Assembly (NCBI GenBank): GCA_903879335.1
Contig: CAIRLC010000004.1
Span: forward strand, 1 to 51,097
Length of the DNA stretch: 51,097 bases
Reading direction: 5' to 3'
DNA from: an uncultured Pseudomonadota bacterium
GTDB lineage: Bacteria > Pseudomonadota > Gammaproteobacteria > Steroidobacterales > Steroidobacteraceae
The translations under genes were made by a program, and so were the position numbers. Positions within the stretch are counted from its first letter, which is position 1; each line of letters begins with the position of its first letter. The notes beneath the pieces were generated by a model. It searched no databases, was not told where the DNA came from, and was given only the letters and a program-made list of their open reading frames with translations. Shown here piece by piece: positions 44,110 to 51,097 of the stretch.

Positions 44110-46446
44110 TTGGCGGAGTCAGCGGTCAGTGGTCGAGAAGGGGCTTCGCGGGTCTCCCAAGCGGTCGCACGAGGCGTTCGCGAGGGCGCCTTCCTGTTGT
44201 TGGCCATGGCAGCCCTGCTGCTGTTGCTCGCCTTGGCCACGCATGACCCAGACGATCCGGGCTTTACCAGCACCGGCGGCCCGGGTCGGATCATCAATTG
44301 GATTGGTCCTGTCGGCGCCTACGTGTCCGATATCTTCTTGATGCTGTTTGGTGCACCGTCGTTCCTATTCCCGGTGATGTGCGCGGCCAGCGCGTGGGGC
44401 TATTTTCGCGGTCGGGAACCACAGGCCTCGTCGGGCGTCGTCGTGCTCTGGCGCGGGCTCGGCTTTCTGGGGGCCCTCTCGACCAGTTGTGGTCTGGCGT
44501 CCCTGCATTACACGGCGCATCACTATCCAGGATCCGCCGGCGGGGCGTTGGGCGATGCGGTCGGCGGTGGCAGTTCGGTCGCGCTGGGGTTTTTGGGCGC
44601 CACGCTGCTGCTGCTGGCGGTCTGGTTTGCGGCGGTGTCGTTGTGGACGGGTGTGTCGTGGCTGACCGTGATGGATTGGTTAGGCCGTGCTGTGATCCGC
44701 TCGGATCGCTGGGTGCGTGCCATGATTGCGACGCGCCGCGATCGCGCCATAGGCGCTGAGAAAAAGGCGGCTCGCGAGGAGACGAAGCGCGAGGAGCGCA
44801 AGAAAGCCGAGCACAAAGTGCAGGTGCGGATTGAGCCGCCACCGCCCGTGATCGTGAAGAGCGAGCGCGTCCATAAAGAGAAACAAGTCGACGCGTTTGC
44901 GCGCGAATCGAACGGTGAGTTGCCCGCCTTGTCGTTGCTGAATGATCCGCCGCCGCGCGTGAAGGGCTATTCGACGGAGTCGCTGGAAGCCATTTCGCGC
45001 TTGGTCGAGATCAAATTGCGCGACTTCGGCGTGGAAGTGGAAGTGGTGGCCGTGCATCCAGGGCCCGTCGTGACGCGCTTTGAACTGCGTCCGGCGCCGG
45101 GCGTGAAGGTCAGTCAGATCACCAGCCTCGCCAAAGACATTGCGCGCGCCCTGTCAGCGGTCAGCGTCCGCGTCGTCGAAAACATACCCGGCAAGAGCGT
45201 CGTCGGTCTGGAGATTCCAAACGAGCAGCGCGAGATGGTCACGCTCGGGGAAATTTTGCGCTCCAAGGCCTATGACGAATTGGCCTCACCGTTGGCGATC
45301 GCGCTCGGTAAAGACATTGGCGGACTGCCGATCGTGACCGATTTGGGCAAGATGCCGCACTTGCTCATTGCCGGTACGACCGGTTCCGGTAAGAGTGTCG
45401 GCATCAATGCCATGATTCTGTCGTTGTTGTACAAATCGACCGCCGAGAACGTGCGCATGATCATGGTCGATCCCAAGATGCTCGAACTCTCGGTCTACGA
45501 GGGCATTCCGCATCTGTTGGCCCCGGTCGTCACGGACATGAAGCAAGCGGCCAATGCCTTGCGCTGGTGTGTGGCGGAGATGGAGCGGCGCTATCACCTC
45601 ATGGCCGCCCTTGGTGTGCGTAACATCGCCGGCTACAACAAGAAGGTGAAGGACGCGGCTGCGAGCGGCAAGCCGATACCCGATCCGGTGCTGATGCAGC
45701 GCCTGCAGGCGGGTGAGAAGCACCTGCTGGATCCGACCACCGGCAACGTCCCCGATTGTGTCCACTTGCCGTACATCGTGGTGGTGATCGACGAGTTGGC
45801 CGATTTGATGATGATCGTCGGTAAGAAGGTGGAAGAGCTGATTGCTCGCCTTGCGCAGAAGGCGCGTGCCTCCGGCATCCACCTCATTCTGGCCACGCAG
45901 CGTCCATCGGTCGACGTGATCACCGGTCTGATTAAGGCCAATATACCGACCCGTATCGCCTTCCAAGTCTCGGCCAAGGTCGATTCGCGCACGATTCTGG
46001 ATCAGAGCGGTGCCGAGTCGCTACTCGGTAATGGCGACATGTTGTATCTACAGCCGGGCACCTCGCTGCCGGTGCGTATCCACGGGGCCTTCGTCGATGA
46101 TCCCGAAGTGCATCGCGTCGTGGCGGCGCTGAAAACGCACGCACCGGTCTACGACGAGACCGTGCTGGATGGGCCGCGCGGGCCGATCCCGGGCTTGCCG
46201 GGCGAAGATACCGGCGAGGTTGGCGCTGGTGCGAGCGATCGCGACCCCCTGTATGACGAGGCGGTCCGTATCGTGGCGGAGACCCGCAAGGCCTCGGTCT
46301 CTGGCGTGCAGCGCCGGCTCAAGATTGGTTACAACCGCGCCGCACGCTTGGTCGAGCAGATGGAAGCGGAGGGCATGGTGGGCGCGTTGGAGTCCAACGG
46401 TAATCGTCAGGTCTTGATGCCGCCACCGGCCGGTGGAGAGCGTTGA
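44110..46446 (+). CDS. ftsK: DNA translocase FtsK
   Basis: Septal DNA pump that clears and resolves chromosomes at division. The 778-residue protein has four N-terminal membrane helices (about 30-185), a short charged linker ([21 protein letters not shown]), the alpha-beta motor with Walker A GTTGSGKS (K428) and a DELADLMM Walker B region, and the C-terminal gamma winged helix ([33 protein letters not shown]) for KOPS reading. The linker is short compared with Escherichia coli. Start: TTG at 44110 with GAGG at 44099-44102, seven bases upstream; no nearby ATG in frame fits. It overlaps lolA by one base (TGATG). Confidence 0.96.
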   Translation: MAESAVSGREGASRVSQAVARGVREGAFLLLAMAALLLLLALATHDPDDPGFTSTGGPGRIINWIGPVGAYVSDIFLMLFGAPSFLFPVMCAASAWGYFRGREPQASSGVVVLWRGLGFLGALSTSCGLASLHYTAHHYPGSAGGALGDAVGGGSSVALGFLGATLLLLAVWFAAVSLWTGVSWLTVMDWLGRAVIRSDRWVRAMIATRRDRAIGAEKKAAREETKREERKKAEHKVQVRIEPPPPVIVKSERVHKEKQVDAFARESNGELPALSLLNDPPPRVKGYSTESLEAISRLVEIKLRDFGVEVEVVAVHPGPVVTRFELRPAPGVKVSQITSLAKDIARALSAVSVRVVENIPGKSVVGLEIPNEQREMVTLGEILRSKAYDELASPLAIALGKDIGGLPIVTDLGKMPHLLIAGTTGSGKSVGINAMILSLLYKSTAENVRMIMVDPKMLELSVYEGIPHLLAPVVTDMKQAANALRWCVAEMERRYHLMAALGVRNIAGYNKKVKDAAASGKPIPDPVLMQRLQAGEKHLLDPTTGNVPDCVHLPYIVVVIDELADLMMIVGKKVEELIARLAQKARASGIHLILATQRPSVDVITGLIKANIPTRIAFQVSAKVDSRTILDQSGAESLLGNGDMLYLQPGTSLPVRIHGAFVDDPEVHRVVAALKTHAPVYDETVLDGPRGPIPGLPGEDTGEVGAGASDRDPLYDEAVRIVAETRKASVSGVQRRLKIGYNRAARLVEQMEAEGMVGALESNGNRQVLMPPPAGGER

Positions 46447-47069
46447 TGCGGCTGCGGGTCGTTGTCGCGCTCAGCGCGTGGCTCGTGGCCCTATCCGCTC
46501 AGGCGGATGATGCGTCCGTCGCGCAGCGCTTAGAGCAGGCCTTGTCGGCCCTGCACTCGGTCCGCGCGGATTTCGTGCAGGAATTGCGCCGATCAGAATC
46601 AGCCGCGCCGGAGATTGCGAAGGGCACGTTGACGGTCAAAAAACCGGGCCGGTTCCGCTGGGACTACACCAGTCCCAAGCAATTGATCATTTGTGATGGC
46701 GAGCGGCTGTGGTTATTCGATCCGGAGCTCGAACAGGCGACGGTTAAAAAAGTGCGCGATGCGCTGGCGCAATCGCCGGCGATGATTCTGTCGGGCGAAT
46801 CCAAAGTGGCTGATCATTATTCCGTGCATGACGGCGGCAGCGTGAATGGGCTGACCATCGCCGTGCTCACGCCCCGCAACGCGGAGGGCGATTTCCGCGA
46901 GGTCCGCATTGGCCTTGCGGGTGATGATGTGCGCCAACTGGAGTTCATGGATCGGCTGAACCAGCGCACGACCGTGACCCTGACGCGGGTGGATCGTAAT
47001 CCGGCCCTGAAGGATGCGTTGTTCACCTTTACGCCACCGCCGGGGGTGGACGTGATTGGCGCGCATTGA
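46446..47069 (+). CDS. lolA: Outer-membrane lipoprotein carrier protein LolA
   Basis: Periplasmic chaperone that carries lipoproteins from LolCDE to LolB. The 207-residue protein has a signal peptide ending around AQA, then SVAQRLEQALSALHSVRADFVQ, the region GTLTVKKPGRFRWDYTSPKQLIICDGERLWLFDPELEQ that is diagnostic for LolA, and a C-terminus FTFTPPPGVDVI. ATG at 46446 overlaps the ftsK stop; the TTG one codon earlier is not needed. ftsK-lolA-rarA-serS is a classic gammaproteobacterial string and is preserved here with one inserted gene. Confidence 0.95.
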   Translation: MRLRVVVALSAWLVALSAQADDASVAQRLEQALSALHSVRADFVQELRRSESAAPEIAKGTLTVKKPGRFRWDYTSPKQLIICDGERLWLFDPELEQATVKKVRDALAQSPAMILSGESKVADHYSVHDGGSVNGLTIAVLTPRNAEGDFREVRIGLAGDDVRQLEFMDRLNQRTTVTLTRVDRNPALKDALFTFTPPPGVDVIGAH

Positions 47070-47458
47070 TGCTGAAGCTGCGCGCTCGGCGTGTCTGGCT
47101 TGCGCTGGGCGCTTTGGGCATCGCGCTCGCCTTTATCCTCAGTTTATGGCCGCACGGCGCGCCGGGGCTGGAGTCGGTACCCGACAAGATCCAACACAGC
47201 GTGGGCTACGCCCTGGTCGTGCTGTGGTTCGTGGGTCTCGTGCACGCGCGGTGGTACTGGCGGGTGTTCCTCGCCGCCGTCTTGCTCGGCGGCCTCATTG
47301 AGATCCTGCAGTCCTTCACGGACACGCGCACGGGTGATTGGGCGGATGAGGGGGCTGATGCCTTCGGCGCCCTGCTAGGCCTCATCGGCGCTTACCTCGG
47401 CGTCGGTGGATGGGCCGCGCGACTTGAGCGATGGCTTGGTCTTGCAGCGCCGCGCTGA
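47069..47458 (+). CDS. VanZ-like small membrane protein
   Basis: A 129-residue protein with four hydrophobic segments (about 9-25, 45-60, 62-80 and 98-112). The core PDKIQHSVGYALVVLWF and the conserved IEILQSFTDTRTGDWADEGADAFGALLG match the VanZ-like family (Pfam VanZ). Most members have no known role; the glycopeptide-resistance member is a distant case and resistance should not be inferred here. The ATG overlaps the lolA stop by one base, continuing the coupled string ftsK-lolA-vanZ-like. It sits between lolA and rarA, which are adjacent in many relatives. Confidence 0.8.
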   Translation: MLKLRARRVWLALGALGIALAFILSLWPHGAPGLESVPDKIQHSVGYALVVLWFVGLVHARWYWRVFLAAVLLGGLIEILQSFTDTRTGDWADEGADAFGALLGLIGAYLGVGGWAARLERWLGLAAPR

Positions 47459-47480
47459 TCCGCTCGGCTACACTGTCCCC

Positions 47481-48770
47481 ATGAGTGCTCCGCCTTATCG
47501 TCCGCTGGCTGATCGCATGCGCCCCATGGGCGTGGACGACTTCGTCGGGCAGGCGCACGTGCTGGGATCGGGTAAGCCCTTGCGACGTCTGCTGGAGGGG
47601 CACTCGCTGCACTCCATCATCCTGTGGGGGCCACCGGGGACTGGCAAAACAACGCTTGCCCGACTGGTGGCAGGCGCGGCGGGCGCCGCCTATGAATCGC
47701 TCTCCGCCGTGTTAGCGGGCGTGAAAGACATCCGCGAAGTCGTCGAGCGCGCTAAACAGACTCGAGCCGGTTCCGGACGTCCCACGGTGTTGTTTTTAGA
47801 CGAGGTCCATCGCTTCAATAAGGCGCAGCAAGATACCTTTTTGCCCTTTGTGGAAGACGGCACCATCATTTTTGTCGGTGCCACGACTGAAAATCCCTCC
47901 TTCGAGGTCAACGGGGCGTTGCTGTCGCGCGCGCGGGTCTATGTGCTTAAAGGCTTGACCGCCGCCGACCTGGAAGTCCTCGTTGACCGTGCGCTGAGCG
48001 ATCAGGCGCGTGGCCTTGGGCACCTGGAATTGGCGATTGAGCCGAGTGCGCGTCGATTAATCGCGACTGCCGCCGACGGCGATGGGCGGCGCTTGCTGAA
48101 CCTTCTGGAGGTGGCCGCCGATCTGGCGCGCGCGGACGGTGCGAGCACGATCACCGAGGCGATGGCCGATGAATTGGCGCAGGGCGGGGTGCGCCGCTTT
48201 GACAAGGGCGGCGACGCCTTTTACGACCAGATTTCGGCCTTGCATAAAGCGGTGCGCGGCTCGGATCCCGATGCAGCCTTGTATTGGTTTTGCCGGATGC
48301 TCGATGGCGGCTGCGACCCCCTCTATGTCGGACGCCGGGTCTTGCGGATGGCCAGCGAAGATATCGGCAACGCCGACCCGCGTGGACTGTCGATCGTGAC
48401 CGATGCGCTGGCGGCCTTTGAGCGTTTGGGTAGCCCCGAAGGTGAGCTCGCGCTGGCGCAGGCGGTGATTTATCTGGCCGTTGCGCCAAAGAGTAACGCG
48501 GTCTATGTCGCGTATAAGGCAGCACGTGCGGATGCTGAATCGCTGGGCTCCCTAGCAGTCCCGATGGCCATCCGTAATGCGCCGACGCGGCTCATGAAAG
48601 AGCTGGGCCACGGCGAGGGATACCGGTACGACCACGACGAAGGCGGTCATGCCGCGGGTCAGCGGTATTTCCCGGACGAGATGGAGCCCAGAACCTATTA
48701 CAATCCCGTCCCGCGCGGACTGGAAATCAAGATCCGTGAAGCCGTCCTCCGTCGCCGCGGCGGGGGTTGA
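47481..48770 (+). CDS. rarA: Replication-associated recombination protein A (RarA/MgsA)
   Basis: AAA+ ATPase of the clamp-loader/RuvB-like group that acts at stalled forks. The 429-residue protein has RPLADRMRPMGVDDFVGQAHVLG, Walker A GPPGTGKTT, Walker B LFLDEVHRFNKAQQD, and sensor segment GATTENPSFEVNGALLSRARVY; the C-terminal tetramerisation domain includes YWFCRMLDGGCDPLYVGRR and ends with the YYNPVPRGLEIKI region. ATG at 47481 fits the family N-terminus; the upstream in-frame start at 47406 lies inside the VanZ-like gene. No ribosome binding site is visible; a TACACT seven bases from the ATG resembles a -10 element but lacks a matching -35. Confidence 0.95.
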   Translation: MSAPPYRPLADRMRPMGVDDFVGQAHVLGSGKPLRRLLEGHSLHSIILWGPPGTGKTTLARLVAGAAGAAYESLSAVLAGVKDIREVVERAKQTRAGSGRPTVLFLDEVHRFNKAQQDTFLPFVEDGTIIFVGATTENPSFEVNGALLSRARVYVLKGLTAADLEVLVDRALSDQARGLGHLELAIEPSARRLIATAADGDGRRLLNLLEVAADLARADGASTITEAMADELAQGGVRRFDKGGDAFYDQISALHKAVRGSDPDAALYWFCRMLDGGCDPLYVGRRVLRMASEDIGNADPRGLSIVTDALAAFERLGSPEGELALAQAVIYLAVAPKSNAVYVAYKAARADAESLGSLAVPMAIRNAPTRLMKELGHGEGYRYDHDEGGHAAGQRYFPDEMEPRTYYNPVPRGLEIKIREAVLRRRGGG

Positions 48771-48786
48771 GGCGTTGCTGTTGTAG

Positions 48787-50076
<1,290 letters not shown>

Positions 50077-50129
50077 CCGCGACTGCTGAGCGCTGGCCGG
50101 CAGTTTGATGCTCACTGATGCGCAGACAG

Positions 50130-50161
50130 AGGCCTGAGTCGGATAACCCCGACTCAGGCCT
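50130..50161. terminator. Perfect 13-bp hairpin between serS and the convergent membrane protein gene
   Basis: AGGCCTGAGTCGG (50130-50142) and CCGACTCAGGCCT (50149-50161) pair perfectly around loop ATAACC. It ends seven bases before the stop codon of the opposing gene (50169). It is almost certainly a bidirectional transcription terminator, although T-runs are weak. Confidence 0.75.
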
Positions 50162-50168
50162 CGTCGTT

Positions 50169-50852
50169 TCAGCGACGGTCGCTGGCGCCCAAGATGCGCA
50201 GCAGACTCAGGAACAAATTGTAGATGGACACGTAGAGCGAGACCGTGGCGAGCACGTAATTGCGTTCGCCGCCGTTCACGATCTCACCGGTCTGCCACAG
50301 GATCATGCCGCTCGAGACGAGCGCAAACATGCCGGATACGGCCAACGACAGCGCTTCCATATGGAAGAAAATCGCCACGAGTCCGAGCAGGAAGGCGATC
50401 ATCGAGCCGACGAACAGAAAGCTCGCCATGAATTCGAAGCGTTTCTTGGAGAAGACCGCATAGGCGGATAAGGACAGGAAAGTCGCACCGGTGATCCCGA
50501 GGGATGTCATCACGATCGACGAGCCGTGCGGCAGCACACGGATATACATCGAAAGGATCGGGCCCAGCGTTAGGCCCATGAAGCCGGTCAAGGCAAAGAC
50601 GAGCGCTACGCTCCACGCGCTGTTGCGCATCTTCTCGATCGCAAACAGCAGGCCATAGAACATCACCAGCGTCACGAGAATGCCGGGGTAGGGCCAGCCA
50701 TAGGTCATGGAGGCGCCGGCGGTGGCGGCGCTGAACAGCAACGATGCCGACAGCAGCAGGTAGGTGTTCTTAAGGACGCGCTGGGAGTCCGTTTCGGCGC
50801 GGGTGCCGAGGCGGGTGGCGGTCGACTCAATAATGATTGGGTTACGGTCCAT
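50169..50852 (-). CDS. Bax inhibitor-1/YccA family membrane protein
   Basis: A 227-residue protein with seven predicted membrane helices starting around residue 28 (VLKNTYLLLSASLLFSAATAG) and ending with the family signature LYVSIYNLFLSLLRILGAS. The segment FALTGFMGLTLGPILSMYI is typical of BI-1/YccA proteins. Members act as pH-sensitive calcium leak channels or modulate FtsH protease (YccA). Membership is clear, exact role is not. GGAGG is about six bases upstream of the ATG on the minus strand. Transcribed convergently with serS and divergently from the tRNA gene. Confidence 0.93.
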   Translation of the reverse strand: MDRNPIIIESTATRLGTRAETDSQRVLKNTYLLLSASLLFSAATAGASMTYGWPYPGILVTLVMFYGLLFAIEKMRNSAWSVALVFALTGFMGLTLGPILSMYIRVLPHGSSIVMTSLGITGATFLSLSAYAVFSKKRFEFMASFLFVGSMIAFLLGLVAIFFHMEALSLAVSGMFALVSSGMILWQTGEIVNGGERNYVLATVSLYVSIYNLFLSLLRILGASDRR

Positions 50853-50883
50853 CGAAGTCCTCCGGAAACGGGTCGAGACACAG

Positions 50884-50889
50884 TATAAT
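50884..50889 (+). promoter_or_regulatory. Consensus -10 element of the tRNA-Ser gene
   Basis: TATAAT exactly matches the sigma70 -10 consensus and is followed by a GC-rich discriminator (GGGGTTGCC), common at stringently controlled stable-RNA promoters. No good -35 was found. The leader to the tRNA is about 47 bases and includes a small hairpin GGTCG (50899-50903)/CGACC (50910-50914). Confidence 0.6.
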
Positions 50890-50942
50890 GGGGTTGCCGG
50901 TCGTTTTTTCGACCCCCCGTCGCACGGGGAGTTCCATTCAGC

Positions 50943-51032
50943 GGTGGGGTGGCCGAGCGGTTTATGGCTCTAGTCTTGAAAACTAGCGAAGGTTAACGCC
51001 TTCCGTGGGTTCGAATCCCACCCCCACCGCCA
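50943..51032 (+). tRNA. tRNA-Ser, anticodon UGA
   Basis: A 90-base cloverleaf. Acceptor GGTGGGG (50943-50949) pairs with CCCCACC (51022-51028), discriminator G at 51029, CCA encoded at 51030-51032. Anticodon stem CTAGT/ACTAG encloses loop CTTGAAA with anticodon TGA, which reads UCA and related Ser codons. The long class II variable arm (CGAAGG...CCTTCCG region) confirms Ser. T-arm GTGGG-TTCGAAT-CCCAC at 51005-51021. Confidence 0.97.
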
Positions 51033-51041
51033 GTACAAAGA

Positions 51042-51097
51042 CCTCAAACCTGCTCAGCAGGCCTTGAGGCAGCCTCAGGCCCCGCACCACGCGGGGC
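51042..51097 (+). terminator. Two consecutive hairpins after tRNA-Ser
   Basis: First, a nested stem: CCTCAA (51042-51047)/TTGAGG (51064-51069) enclosing CCTGC (51049-51053)/GCAGG (51057-51061). Second, GCCCCGC (51079-51085)/GCGGGGC (51091-51097), cut by the window end so that a following T-run would lie outside. One or both probably end the tRNA transcript. Confidence 0.5.

Noticed and set aside
47069-47458. Glycopeptide resistance gene
   Set aside because: The protein is VanZ-like only by fold; no vanHAX genes are present and the organism is Gram-negative.

Overview
The window reads as chromosome of a gammaproteobacterium close to the Xanthomonadales/Nevskiales/Steroidobacterales side of the class. 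This rests on gene order and protein content (kdsB, a low-molecular-weight phosphatase, rne and rluC together; yceD-rpmF-fabH; lexA-imuA-imuB-dnaE2; type II secretion genes; clpS-clpA; infA; aat; trxB; ftsK-lolA-rarA-serS) and on moderately high GC. No gene was compared with a database, so the placement is an inference. No insertion sequence, integrase, CRISPR array or prophage was seen.

Layout. 1-618 is the 3' part of kdsB. 619-9783 is an accessory-looking block: a 2,653-residue secreted multicopper oxidase with its own sigma70-type promoter, a small PsiF-like exported protein and a DUF4136-type lipoprotein. 10055-15716 holds the phosphatase, convergent rne, then rluC overlapping a beta-carbonic anhydrase. 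15700-19335 holds maf, yceD-rpmF, fabH (plsX and fabD are absent here) and an L,D-transpeptidase. 19377-21526 is a compact regulatory locus: an ECF sigma factor and a membrane partner diverge from two small related membrane proteins across a symmetric pair of promoter-like elements, followed by an Lpp/OprI-like lipoprotein. 21805-27776 is the SOS mutasome operon behind two LexA boxes. 27855-31855 is a secreted protein pair (LolA-like fold and a BNR/Asp-box propeller protein). 31919-38026 (minus) is gspC-D-E-F and a small acidic protein. 38188-50852 is housekeeping: clpS-clpA (N-degron proteolysis) beside infA and aat (which makes N-degrons), an acetyltransferase-like protein, trxB, ftsK, lolA, a VanZ-like protein, rarA, serS and a Bax-inhibitor-1-like protein. 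tRNA-Ser(UGA) closes the window.

Most unusual items. The multicopper oxidase has its first copper-binding cupredoxin domain split by about 1,090 residues holding 26 tandem beta-type repeats of about 41 residues. A second array of about 8 units lies between domains 2 and 3, and Phe sits at the type-1 copper axial position. The ECF locus carries GAAACC-N17-GTCT on both strands about a central dyad, which predicts one sigma factor firing both transcription units. Other points are an ImuB with an N-terminal sliding-clamp-like motif, a GspE without its usual zinc cysteines, and near-leaderless promoter geometry at yceD and clpS.
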